Shown here: in pieces, positions 15,117 through 23,083 of the stretch
Numbering within the stretch: position 1 is the stretch's first letter
Layout: every line of letters begins with the position of its first letter
Assembly: GCA_964641415.1 (NCBI GenBank)
Contig: CAZXMW010000010.1
Location: forward strand, 1 to 64,000
DNA: 64,000 nt
Direction: 5' to 3'
Origin: JAHECW01 sp964641415
GTDB taxonomy: Bacteria > Acidobacteriota > Thermoanaerobaculia > Thermoanaerobaculales > Sulfomarinibacteraceae
Translations under genes and position numbers: made by a program
The notes under the pieces: model-generated
What the model saw: the letters and a program-made list of their open reading frames with translations, nothing else
What the model was told of the DNA's origin: nothing
The model's database searches: none

Positions 15117-16378
15117 TCCTGACCGGTCTGCTGCTGCTCTCGCTGGCGCTGCTCGGGGCGCCGCTGTTCGCCGTCATCGCGGCCGGCGCCATCGTCGCCT
15201 TCGGCCGCGCCGACATCGACCAGATCGCGGTCGTCATGGAGATCTACCGGATTGCCGACACGCCTGTGCTGCTCGCCATTCCGCTCTTCACCTTCGCCGG
15301 CTTCCTGCTCGGCGAAAGCGGTGCGCCGCGCCGACTGGTGCGGGTCTCCGACGCCCTGCTCGGCTGGATGCCCGGTGGCCTGGCGGTCATCGCGCTCGTC
15401 ACCTGTGCCCTGTTCACCGCCTTCACCGGCGCCTCGGGGGTCACCATCGTCGCCATGGGCGCCCTGCTCTATCCCGCCCTGCGCGATGCCGGCTACCGTG
15501 AGGACTTCAGCCTCGGGCTGGTGACCACCTCGGGCAGCCTCGGTCTTCTGTTCGCGCCGTCGTTGCCACTCATTCTGTACGGCATCGTCGCCGAGGTCAG
15601 CGTCAGCCGGTTGTTCATCGCCGGCATCCTGCCCGGCGCTCTGATGGTGCTGGCGCTCGGCCTGTGGTCCTTCCGCGAGGGCCGATTCCTGCAACGAACG
15701 GTGGCGCCGCGCTCGGCATTCTCTCCCCGCGAGGCCGCGGCGGCGCTGCGCGAGTCGATCTGGGAGATCCCACTGCCGGTCATCGTCCTCGGCGGCGTCT
15801 ACAGCGGTCTGTTCGCGGTCTCCGAGGCGGCGGCGGTGACCGTGGCCTACGTGCTCGTCGTCGAGGTGTTGATCTACCGCGAGATCCCCGTCCTGACGCT
15901 GCCCGCAGTGATGCGTGAGTCGATGGTCCTAGTCGGCGGAATCCTGGTCATTCTCGGCGCCTCGCTGGCCTCGACCAACGCCATGATCGATGCCCAGGTG
16001 CCCATGAAGCTGTTCGATTTCGTCACCGCCCACGTGTCGTCGAAGCTGACATTTCTGATTCTGCTCAACGTTTTTCTGCTCGTCCTCGGGACCATGCTCG
16101 ACATCTTCTCGGCGCTCGTGATCGTGGTCCCGCTGCTGCTGCCGCTGGCCGCCGGCTACGGCATCGAGCCGATTCACTTGGGCATGATCTTCCTCGCCAA
16201 TATGCAGATCGGGTACTGCACCCCGCCGGTCGGAATGAACCTGTTCATCTCGTCCTATCGTTTCAACAAACCGGTGGTGACGCTCTATCGCGCCACCCTG
16301 CCGTGGCTGCTGATTCTGTTCGGCTGTGTGCTGGTGATCACCTACTGGCCGTGGCTGTCGCTGGTGCTGGTGCAATAG
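15113..16378 (+). CDS. dctM: TRAP transporter large permease
   Basis: 421-aa DctM-type permease with about 12 helices covering nearly the whole protein. Typical motifs: 'LLAIPLFTFAGFLLGESG', 'FTAFTGASGVTIVAMGALLYPAL', 'GSLGLLFAPSLPLILYG', and near the C-terminus 'LANMQIGYCTPPVGMNLFISS', which contains the family's sodium/ligand region. GTG at 15113 overlaps the dctQ stop. Forms the transport path of the TRAP complex. No terminator is obvious after it; a half copy of the palindromic element lies 69 nt downstream. Confidence 0.94.
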   Translation: MILTGLLLLSLALLGAPLFAVIAAGAIVAFGRADIDQIAVVMEIYRIADTPVLLAIPLFTFAGFLLGESGAPRRLVRVSDALLGWMPGGLAVIALVTCALFTAFTGASGVTIVAMGALLYPALRDAGYREDFSLGLVTTSGSLGLLFAPSLPLILYGIVAEVSVSRLFIAGILPGALMVLALGLWSFREGRFLQRTVAPRSAFSPREAAAALRESIWEIPLPVIVLGGVYSGLFAVSEAAAVTVAYVLVVEVLIYREIPVLTLPAVMRESMVLVGGILVILGASLASTNAMIDAQVPMKLFDFVTAHVSSKLTFLILLNVFLLVLGTMLDIFSALVIVVPLLLPLAAGYGIEPIHLGMIFLANMQIGYCTPPVGMNLFISSYRFNKPVVTLYRATLPWLLILFGCVLVITYWPWLSLVLVQ

Positions 16379-16446
16379 CAGACCGGGCCGAGTCGACCCT
16401 CGCCACCGGCAACCCCGCTGCTTCGACCTCAGAGCTCGCGCGAGCA

Positions 16447-16515
16447 TACGTGCAGATTTTTCGCGACCATCAGCGCATCAAGATCGTGCCGCACCTCGTC
16501 CAGCAGAACCGCTCA
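16447..16515. repeat. half copy of palindromic intergenic element
   Basis: Matches the right half of the element at 19275-19432: CATACGTGCAGATTTTTCGC, then CATCAAGATCGTG and CCAGCAGAACCGCTCA. No left half is present. It lies in the 237-bp gap between dctM and the convergent gene at 16616. Confidence 0.7.
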
Positions 16516-16615
16516 TCGCAGGTTTGATTCAGTGCAAGGTCCCGCGGATGAATCCCGGAGCGTCGTTCGAGGCCGATTTTCGCCTGTTCCCCAGGTTGAC
16601 ATCCGCGCCGACCGG

Positions 16616-17932
16616 TCAACGGCAGCCTTCGTCCGGCGGTGCGACCGACAGGACGATTTCCTGAAGTCGGGCCGAGTCGTTGTCTCTGGCCGAGTGGCGG
16701 ACCAGAACGGCCTCGGCGTCCGGGACCTCGATGACGATGGCGCCTCGAGCGGCGTCCCAACGGCAGACCACCGGGTTGCCGGTCAGAGGAACCAGGGGGC
16801 CGGGGGTCACCAGATCGCAGCTGTCGGGCCTCGGCCTGCCGGCCGACGCGCACAGCAGATCGAGAGCGAGCGTCACCTGGTCGAGCTCGGTCTTCGCGGC
16901 CTGGACCCGGACCCAGACTGCGCCGAGGCTGGGAGTGAATGTGCCGGTCAGAGCCAACGTCTGCGACCAGGCGGGGGCATCCCAAATGTCGTGGGCGGCA
17001 TCATCCGCCCAGGCTGCGGCCGGAACCTGGCCGAGCTCGAGATGGCGAACCCAGCGGTCGAGGATATCCGCCACAAGGAGCTCCTCGAAGAGGAAACGGT
17101 TGAGCACCCAGAACGGGATGCTCCATCCCATGGAAGGGTCGTGGATGTCCTCGATGTAGCGCAGCCCCTCATCGGCGACCTCGGCGATCGAGACCGCCAT
17201 CGTGCGGTTGCCACGGTGAACCGCACTTTCGACCGGTAGGCGATTGCGGAGCGCGTCGAGAACTGCCGCGGTTGCGCACGGGTCCTGGACCAGGTCCTTG
17301 GCCGCCGCCGCCGCCCACCGCTGCGCCGCCGCACCGAGGGTCAGGGTCATCACGACAGGTGTCCGCAGGAGACCGTCGGCTGATCGGCCGACCGCGTTGA
17401 AAGCCGCCAGGCTGTCATCCATTCGCCCCTCGGCCCACGCCAGACGGGCCTCGAGGGTGAGCAGCCGCAGACCCTTGACCAGGCTGAGAAAGTCGATCTC
17501 CTCATAGCTCGCCGGACGGTCGTCAATCCCGAGGTCGAACGAATCGAGCACGCCGGCGCGGAGCAGGATCGTCAGAGCGGCCCGTTGATCGTGGAGGATT
17601 CGCCGCGCCGTGGCGGTCTCGGCGTCGCTCCAGGTTCGCGGGGGGCGGGCCGACAGCTCGGCGATGAAGCGTTGATCATCGGTCGAGCAGATGATGGCCT
17701 GACCGCCGGCGGTGAGCCAGCGGGCGCCGTTGAGGTGCTCGGGGACGGGGGACGCCGGTGAAACCCGAGCCAGGTCGCCCCAGCGCTCGTCGAAGCCGGC
17801 TCGAGCGGCCTCGAGGCGGTGCGCGCCCCAGAGGTGAACAGCGACCGAGCTCGCCGCCGCGACGGCGAGCGCAGCGATCAGCGCGGCGGTCGTCCACACC
17901 AGCAGTGGTCGGATGACAGGGCCTCGGTCCAC
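16616..17932 (-). CDS. membrane-anchored hypothetical protein
   Basis: 438 aa, not recognised. One N-terminal hydrophobic helix (about 10-33) with a short basic/cytoplasmic start, then a large, mostly helical extracytoplasmic domain rich in Ala, Leu and Trp: segments such as 'FLSLVKGLRLLTLEARLAWAEGRMDDSLAAFN' look like TPR-like helical hairpins, and 'HRGNRTMAVSIAEVADEGLRYI' continues the helical fold. The C-terminal 70 residues turn beta-like with several Cys (LLCASAGRPRPDSCD, VVCRW). GTG at 17930-17932 follows GGGAGGACGAATC. It is divergent from the MscS gene. Function unknown. Confidence 0.75.
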   Translation of the reverse strand: MDRGPVIRPLLVWTTAALIAALAVAAASSVAVHLWGAHRLEAARAGFDERWGDLARVSPASPVPEHLNGARWLTAGGQAIICSTDDQRFIAELSARPPRTWSDAETATARRILHDQRAALTILLRAGVLDSFDLGIDDRPASYEEIDFLSLVKGLRLLTLEARLAWAEGRMDDSLAAFNAVGRSADGLLRTPVVMTLTLGAAAQRWAAAAAKDLVQDPCATAAVLDALRNRLPVESAVHRGNRTMAVSIAEVADEGLRYIEDIHDPSMGWSIPFWVLNRFLFEELLVADILDRWVRHLELGQVPAAAWADDAAHDIWDAPAWSQTLALTGTFTPSLGAVWVRVQAAKTELDQVTLALDLLCASAGRPRPDSCDLVTPGPLVPLTGNPVVCRWDAARGAIVIEVPDAEAVLVRHSARDNDSARLQEIVLSVAPPDEGCR

Positions 17933-17990
17933 GATTCGTCCTCCCGGGCTCGACGATCCATGATGCCACGGCGACGCACTGCGGTCCTCG

Positions 17991-17996
17991 TATACT
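17991..17996 (+). promoter_or_regulatory. -10 element of MscS gene
   Basis: TATACT 43 nt before the MscS start codon; the -35 position is weak. A GC-rich leader follows. Confidence 0.5.
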
Positions 17997-18039
17997 AGGC
18001 GGGGCGCCGCCGAACCGGCGCCGGACTGGGGCCCCGCTG

Positions 18040-19110
18040 ATGGACACCGCGAGTCTGATCGAACAGATTCCCTTCCTTTCCGAGTCGCCGATTCAGCGAG
18101 CCGGTGTGATCATGGTTGTCGGGATCATCGTCGCGGTGGCCTCGCAGTTGTTCTTTCGTCGCGTTCTCCAGCTGTTGACGCGCAGCACCGACACCGACGT
18201 GGACGACCGGATCGCCCGTCTCCTCAGGAGCCCGGTCTTCTGGTCGATCATCGCCGTGGCGCTGTGGCTCGCGTTGATTCAGCTGACGGTCCACCCGGCC
18301 GTCGAGACCACGATCAGGGGTTTGATTCTGACCCTGATGATCGGCCACTGGAGCGTGGCGCTGCTGCGAACCAGTCGGGTCGTGCTCGACGCCCTCGCCC
18401 GGAACGTCGATCGTTTCGAGTGGATCCAACCGAAGACCGTTCCGCTGCTCGACATGGTGGTCAAGTTCATCATCGCCGGGGCGGCGATCTACCTGTTCTG
18501 TGTCGCCTGGCGGATCCCGCTTACCTCGTGGCTTGCGTCCGCGGGGATCATCGGCATCGCGGTCGGGTTCGCGGCCCGGGACACGCTGGCCAACCTGTTC
18601 TCCGGAGTCTTCATCCTCGCCGATGCGCCCTACAAGGTCGGCGACTTCGTGATCCTCGACGGCGGTCTGCGTGGAGAGGTCCAGGAGATCGGTCTGAGGT
18701 CGACCCGGATCCTGACCCGCGATGACGTTCAGGTCACCGTGCCCAACGCGGTCATCGGCAACGCGCGCATCGTCAATGAAACCGGCGGGCGGTGGGACAA
18801 GATGCGGCTCCGGGTCAAGGTCTCCGCGGCCTACGGCAGCGACGTCGATCAGGTTCGTGAGGTTCTGTTGTCGTGCGCCGGGGACGCTCCGGGACTCGCC
18901 CCGGAACCCGCGCCCCGGGTTCGGTTCCGGAACTTCGGCGAGTCGGGCCTCGATTTCGAGCTCCTGGTCTGGATCGAGAGGCCGCTGCTGCGCGGGCGCG
19001 TTCTCGACGATCTCAACTCGAGGGTCTACAAAGCATTCGGCACCGCCGGCATCGAGATTCCCTACCCCAAGCGGGATCTGTACGTGAAGGAGCTTCCTCC
19101 CGCCCCCTGA
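18040..19110 (+). CDS. MscS-family mechanosensitive channel
   Basis: 356-aa inner-membrane channel. Hydrophobic helices at about 20-38, 65-83, 90-110 and 142-160, then the pore-lining helix and beta domain: 'ASAGIIGIAVGFAARDTLANLFSGVFILAD' is the TM3 signature, followed by 'YKVGDFVILDGGLRGEVQEIGLRST' and 'VPNAVIGNARIVNET'. The C-terminal alpha/beta cage domain is present. Releases solutes on hypo-osmotic stress. It is longer than E. coli MscS (286 aa) by extra N-terminal helices. ATG at 18040. A second, shorter MscS protein lies at 42076-42876, with an ATPase partner. Confidence 0.92.
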   Translation: MDTASLIEQIPFLSESPIQRAGVIMVVGIIVAVASQLFFRRVLQLLTRSTDTDVDDRIARLLRSPVFWSIIAVALWLALIQLTVHPAVETTIRGLILTLMIGHWSVALLRTSRVVLDALARNVDRFEWIQPKTVPLLDMVVKFIIAGAAIYLFCVAWRIPLTSWLASAGIIGIAVGFAARDTLANLFSGVFILADAPYKVGDFVILDGGLRGEVQEIGLRSTRILTRDDVQVTVPNAVIGNARIVNETGGRWDKMRLRVKVSAAYGSDVDQVREVLLSCAGDAPGLAPEPAPRVRFRNFGESGLDFELLVWIERPLLRGRVLDDLNSRVYKAFGTAGIEIPYPKRDLYVKELPPAP

Positions 19111-19223
19111 CCCGGCAGATACATCAGGTTTCGTGAGACGGCTCATGGAGAGTGAGCGCTGGTTCCCGTCCGGAAACGGCGCTTTTTGGCAATCTCGGCG
19201 TCAGATGACGAGTTTCCTTGTGC

Positions 19224-19241
19224 GGCGTACAGAAGTACGCC
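19224..19241. other. GGCGTAC hairpin in intergenic region
   Basis: GGCGTAC-AGAA-GTACGCC, a perfect 7-bp stem in the stretch leading into the palindromic element. It may belong to the same repeat family. The gap 19111-19507 otherwise contains only the element at 19275-19432. Confidence 0.55.
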
Positions 19242-19274
19242 TCCGCGTACATTTTGATCTTCCTTGACCTTGCC

Positions 19275-19432
19275 CTAAGCTGAGCGGTTCTTGCCGGCGA
19301 TCTGCACCAATCTCCTGCGCTCCAGACACTTCGGAAAATGCTCGACATACCTCAGGGTATGTCTGCGCTTTTCCGAAGCACTGGAGCATCAGGATCTTGG
19401 TACGTCTCATCCGGCAGAACCGCTCAGCTTAG
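19275..19432. repeat. 158-bp palindromic intergenic element (best copy)
   Basis: Near-perfect long palindrome. The ends (19275-19297 and 19411-19432) are complementary over 22 bp with one extra T (CTAAGCTGAGCGGTTCT and AGAACCGCTCAGCTTAG); the inner arms remain complementary through CTTCGGAAAA/TTTTCCGAAG; and the apex is ACATACC-TCAG-GGTATGT, exactly at the centre. It carries no reading frame of interest. The features are those of a REP/MITE-like mobile palindrome or a long hairpin RNA. Relatives at 12467-12616 and 16447-16515. Confidence 0.85.
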
Positions 19433-19507
19433 GCTTGCACAAAAACCCCTCGTTTCCGAATCGAGAACTGCGCAGTCCCCATCGGGGTCTCCGGATGGGA
19501 ACGAGCG

Positions 19508-20206
19508 CTAATCGACGTGCCGGTTGACGAAGCTGTCGAGCTGCTCCTGACCCTCGCCCGCCAGGCGGACGAAGCGAATCCCGAGGCCCGAGGCGCCCTC
19601 CCGGATCGGGTTGGTCCGGCGCACCACCTCGCCGGTGCCCTCGACCAGACGCCGACCGTCCGGGATGCCGAAGAAGAAGCTGAATCGGGTGCGCGGATCC
19701 AGGTTGTCGTCGCCCCGGATCAGCATCCCGGATTTCGAGATGTTGACGGTTTGATACAGCGCCCGCGTGTGGTGACGGTTGACCTCGACCTTGAGGTGAA
19801 CGAGAACCCGGAGCGACACCCGGGGCGCGACGTCGAGCAGGTCGCTGATCGCCTGGTGCAGACGCCCTTCGGACCAGTCGACGCTGATCGCCCGGTTGAC
19901 GCCGAGATCGACCATGGCGAGCGCGTCGCTGAGATGATCGTCGTCAGCCAGCAGGACCAGGGCGGCCTTGCGGCACCAGGAACCCTCGCGACGGAGTGCT
20001 GCAATCAAGTCGTCGAGCGACAGATCGCGCAGCGGGTAGCCGACCAGAACCAGCTCGAACGAGGTGCCGAGCACGAGGTCGAAGACCACCGGCGAGGGCT
20101 CGGCGGAGTGCACGTTGAACTCGGCGCGTCGAAGCATGGGCGCGATGCGTTCCAGGGCATCGGGCTCGGCGCCCACCACGAGCACGTGTCGTTGAAAGCC
20201 CGCCAC
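19508..20206 (-). CDS. pseudo-receiver plus PilZ domain protein
   Basis: 232 aa. Residues 1-120 have the CheY-like order of strands and helices (HVLVVGAEPDALERIAPML, then FELVLVGYPLRDLS, KAALVLLADD, LGVNRAISVDW), but the acidic pair of the first strand is lost (VVGAEP) and the phosphorylated Asp is Gly (VLVGYPL). Residues about 125-225 are a PilZ domain (RVSLRVLVHLKVEV, NISKSGMLIRGDD, 'ASGLGIRFVRLAGEGQEQL'), which in this family binds cyclic-di-GMP, though the usual RxxxR is only partly visible. GTG at 20204-20206 lies 6 nt after TAAGAT, implying a leaderless mRNA. Likely a cytosolic regulator of envelope or motility functions by protein contact. Confidence 0.82.
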   Translation of the reverse strand: MAGFQRHVLVVGAEPDALERIAPMLRRAEFNVHSAEPSPVVFDLVLGTSFELVLVGYPLRDLSLDDLIAALRREGSWCRKAALVLLADDDHLSDALAMVDLGVNRAISVDWSEGRLHQAISDLLDVAPRVSLRVLVHLKVEVNRHHTRALYQTVNISKSGMLIRGDDNLDPRTRFSFFFGIPDGRRLVEGTGEVVRRTNPIREGASGLGIRFVRLAGEGQEQLDSFVNRHVD

Positions 20207-20212
20207 CAGTCC

Positions 20213-20218
20213 ATCTTA
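20213..20218 (-). promoter_or_regulatory. -10 element of PilZ gene, leaderless
   Basis: Minus-strand TAAGAT, then 6 nt, then GTG. There is no room for a ribosome binding site, matching the spacing seen at the transglycosylase and ChvI-like genes. Confidence 0.5.
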
Positions 20219-20285
20219 CCCCCAAGCAGTGTCGATTCAGTGATGTTTGTCGCTTTCGCCGGCCATGCCCGAGCCTTTGAACGTG

Positions 20286-20294
20286 TGCTAGCAT
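20286..20294 (+). promoter_or_regulatory. extended -10 promoter of GT2 gene
   Basis: TGCTAGCAT (TG-C-TAGCAT). It overlaps the ATG at 20293, which argues against that ATG as the translation start and for the one at 20368. Confidence 0.45.
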
Positions 20295-20367
20295 GCAGCT
20301 TCGGACCCATGAGACATTCCTTTCTTCGATCCCGCACCCAGAAAGCTCGCGAGATCGGCACGACGTG

Positions 20368-21291
20368 ATGAGCGCAGCGGAAGAGGTCACGACCCTCGAC
20401 GACGGTCGGGCGCGCCCGAAGGTGAGTGGTCTCGTGACCTGCTTCAACGAAGAGCACAACATCGGCGCCTGCATCGAGTCCCTGCAGTGGTGCGATGAGA
20501 TCATCGTCGTCGACTCCCACTCCACCGACCGGACGCCCGAGATTGCCACGAGTTACGACAAGGTCCGCTTCTTCCAGCGGACCTACTACGGCGCCGGCGC
20601 GCAGAAGAACTGGGCATTGCGGCACGTTCGGCACCCGTGGATCTTCCTGCTCGACTCCGACGAGCGCTGCACGTCGGCGCTCCGTGCCGAGGTCGAGGAC
20701 CTGCTTGCTCGCGGGCCGGAGCACTTGGCCTACACGATCAACCGGGATGTCTATTTCCTCGGCAAGCGCATCCGGTACTCGGGCTGGCAGCGCGACCGGG
20801 TCGCGCGCCTGTTCAAGACCGGCACCGCCTACTACGAAAACCGACGTGTCCACTCGCTGCTCCACACCACCGGCGAGGCCCCCGTCCTGGCCAGCTCGAT
20901 GGAGCACTACATGGTTGATCTCAGCTTTGACGAGTACGCCTTCAGGCTGGCCAAGTACGGCTACTGGGGCGCTGCTCAGGGCTGGCGCGATGGGATGCGG
21001 CCGGGTGTTTTCGACGTCGTGCTCCGGCCCCTGTGGCGCTTCATCCGGACCTTTCTCCTCCAGCTCGGCATCCTTGACGGTGGCCGCGGACTCGTGTTCT
21101 GCGCGCTGCAGTCGTACAGCGCCTACATGAAGTACGCCATCCTGTGGGGCTGGAGGACCAACGAGGCTCGCGGGATCGCGCCGCAGCTGCCCGACTTCGA
21201 CGACGATGACGACACCTGGGAAGGGCTGGAAAGCCTGGGTGCCGAAGACAGCGAGGGCCCCGCGACCGGCGGCGAGCCGAGCCCGGGCTGA
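20368..21291 (+). CDS. GT2 glycosyltransferase, WaaE/KdtX-like
   Basis: 307-aa inverting glycosyltransferase of family 2, cytoplasmic face of the inner membrane. The GT-A fold opens at KVSGLVTCFNEEHNI; acidic motifs VVDSHSTDRT and LLDSDERC are the nucleotide-sugar/metal sites; then 'RYSGWQRDRVARLF' and 'YYENRRVHS' are typical of the LPS inner-core glucosyltransferase subgroup (WaaE/KdtX). The C-terminal amphipathic part (RPLWRFIRTFLLQLGILDGGRG) would touch the membrane. I start at ATG 20368 because an in-frame ATG at 20293 lies inside the promoter. The 21-nt gap to the MsbA-like gene suggests an operon. Confidence 0.85.
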   Translation: MSAAEEVTTLDDGRARPKVSGLVTCFNEEHNIGACIESLQWCDEIIVVDSHSTDRTPEIATSYDKVRFFQRTYYGAGAQKNWALRHVRHPWIFLLDSDERCTSALRAEVEDLLARGPEHLAYTINRDVYFLGKRIRYSGWQRDRVARLFKTGTAYYENRRVHSLLHTTGEAPVLASSMEHYMVDLSFDEYAFRLAKYGYWGAAQGWRDGMRPGVFDVVLRPLWRFIRTFLLQLGILDGGRGLVFCALQSYSAYMKYAILWGWRTNEARGIAPQLPDFDDDDDTWEGLESLGAEDSEGPATGGEPSPG

Positions 21292-21311
21292 GCTGCCGCT
21301 GGATCGGCGCG

Positions 21312-23048
21312 ATGCTGCAGTTTCTCCAGCGTCTCGGGCCCTACCTGAGGGATTACAAGGGAAGGATCGCGCTGTCCTTCGTCGGTGGGGGAGTCAGCGC
21401 GGCAGCCTACGGCGCGGTGATGTACCTGATCCGGGACGTCATCAACGAGATCTTCATCGCCAAGGACGAGGCGATGCTCAACGTTCTGCCGCCTCTGGTC
21501 ATGGTTCTGTTCCTGCTCGTCGGGGCCGGCCGGTACCTTCAGGTCTACGAGCTTCAATGGGTCGGTCTCGACATCGTTCGGAGGTTGCGCGACCGTTTGC
21601 TCGGGCACGTGCTCGATCTCGATCTCGCGTTCTTCAACCGCTTCCGCGGCGGCGAGCTCATCTCGCGGGCGACCAACGACATCAGTCGGATTCGGATGGC
21701 GGTCACCCAGCAGCTCTCGGTCGTCATCCGCGAGTCGCTGGCGGCAGTGGCGTTCGTCATCGTCGTCGTGGTCATGAGCCCGAAGCTGGCCGTCTGGAGT
21801 CTGGTCGGACTGCCCCTCGCGGCCTGGCCGTTGGCCGCTCTGGCGCGCCGTTTCAAGGAGATCATGCACCGGTCCCAGGAGGTCGACTCGGACATCACGT
21901 CCCGCCTGGCCGAGGTCTTCAACAATGTCGAGATCATCAAGGCCCACACCGCCGAGACCCTCGAGCTCGAGCGCTTCAAGCGCGACAACCTGAGCTTTCG
22001 CCGCATCAACATGAAGGGCGTGCGAACCCGCGAGTTGACCAACCCGCTCATGGAGTTCCTGGGATCGATCGCGGCCGCGCTGGTGATCTGGGTCGGCGGC
22101 CGGGAGGTCATCGCGGGTCACATGGAGGCGGGTGATTTCTTCGCTTTCTCGGTGGCGTTGTTCAGCCTGTACAACCCGATCAAACGGATCTCCCAGGCGT
22201 CGAACCGGATGTACGAGGCGGTCGCGGCGTCGGAACGGATCTTCGACCTGCTCGGCCGGACGCCGACAATCGCCTCGGGCGGTGTGCCGATCGGCGGACC
22301 GATCACCTCGGTCGTCCTTCGCGACGTCCACCAGAACTACGGCAGCGTCCACGCTCTGCGCGGGATCAGCTTGAACGTCGGCGCCGGTGAGACCGTCGCC
22401 CTGGTCGGCGACAGCGGCGGCGGCAAGACCTCGCTGGTGAACCTGATTCCCCGCCTCTACGACCCGACTGCCGGCGAAGTTCTGTTCAACGGGATCGACG
22501 CCCGCGACCTCGACCTCGACGAGCTTCGAGGTCGGATCGGCATGGTCACCCAGCGGGTTTACGTCTTCAACGACACTGTCTCCGCCAACGTCGCCTACGG
22601 TCGTGACGTCGACCCCGACCGGGTCGAGTCGGCGCTGCGGACGGCCGGCGCCTGGGACTTCGTGTCGGCCATGGACGGCGGCGTCGATGCGGTGCTGGAC
22701 GAGTTCGGCGCCAACCTGTCGGGGGGCCAACGCCAGCGGCTCGCCATCGCGCGCGCCGTGTACCGGGCGCCGGATGTGCTGATTCTGGACGAGGCGACGT
22801 CGGCGCTGGACAACCGCTCCGAAGCGGCGATCCAACGGGCTCTGGGCGAAATCATCCGCGGCCGCATCGCCTTCGTCATCGCGCACCGGCTGTCGACCGT
22901 GGATCTCGCCGACCGGATCCTGGTGCTCAGGGACGGCGCTGTCGTCGGTCAGGGGACCAAGGCGGAGCTGCTGCGCGACTGCGAGGAGTATCGGCGGCTG
23001 GCGACCGCGGGGCTTGAGGGCGACCGGTCAGTCGACGACGGGGAGTGA
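21312..23048 (+). CDS. MsbA-like lipid/LPS ABC exporter
   Basis: 578-aa half-transporter: six-helix ABC_membrane domain (about 15-310) then ATPase (about 335-565). Walker A GDSGGGKTS, Q-loop VTQRVYVFNDTV, signature LSGGQRQRLAIARA, Walker B VLILDEATSALD and switch His in IAHRLSTVDLA are all intact. Overall pattern and length match MsbA and related subfamily members that flip lipid A-core or other lipids across the inner membrane. Co-directional with the GT2 gene 21 nt upstream and convergent with an O-antigen ligase, so LPS or a related glycolipid is the likely cargo. Confidence 0.88.
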   Translation: MLQFLQRLGPYLRDYKGRIALSFVGGGVSAAAYGAVMYLIRDVINEIFIAKDEAMLNVLPPLVMVLFLLVGAGRYLQVYELQWVGLDIVRRLRDRLLGHVLDLDLAFFNRFRGGELISRATNDISRIRMAVTQQLSVVIRESLAAVAFVIVVVVMSPKLAVWSLVGLPLAAWPLAALARRFKEIMHRSQEVDSDITSRLAEVFNNVEIIKAHTAETLELERFKRDNLSFRRINMKGVRTRELTNPLMEFLGSIAAALVIWVGGREVIAGHMEAGDFFAFSVALFSLYNPIKRISQASNRMYEAVAASERIFDLLGRTPTIASGGVPIGGPITSVVLRDVHQNYGSVHALRGISLNVGAGETVALVGDSGGGKTSLVNLIPRLYDPTAGEVLFNGIDARDLDLDELRGRIGMVTQRVYVFNDTVSANVAYGRDVDPDRVESALRTAGAWDFVSAMDGGVDAVLDEFGANLSGGQRQRLAIARAVYRAPDVLILDEATSALDNRSEAAIQRALGEIIRGRIAFVIAHRLSTVDLADRILVLRDGAVVGQGTKAELLRDCEEYRRLATAGLEGDRSVDDGE

Positions 23049-23083
23049 CAGCGGGCAACGGCGGTCATGCCGCGGCGCGCGCC

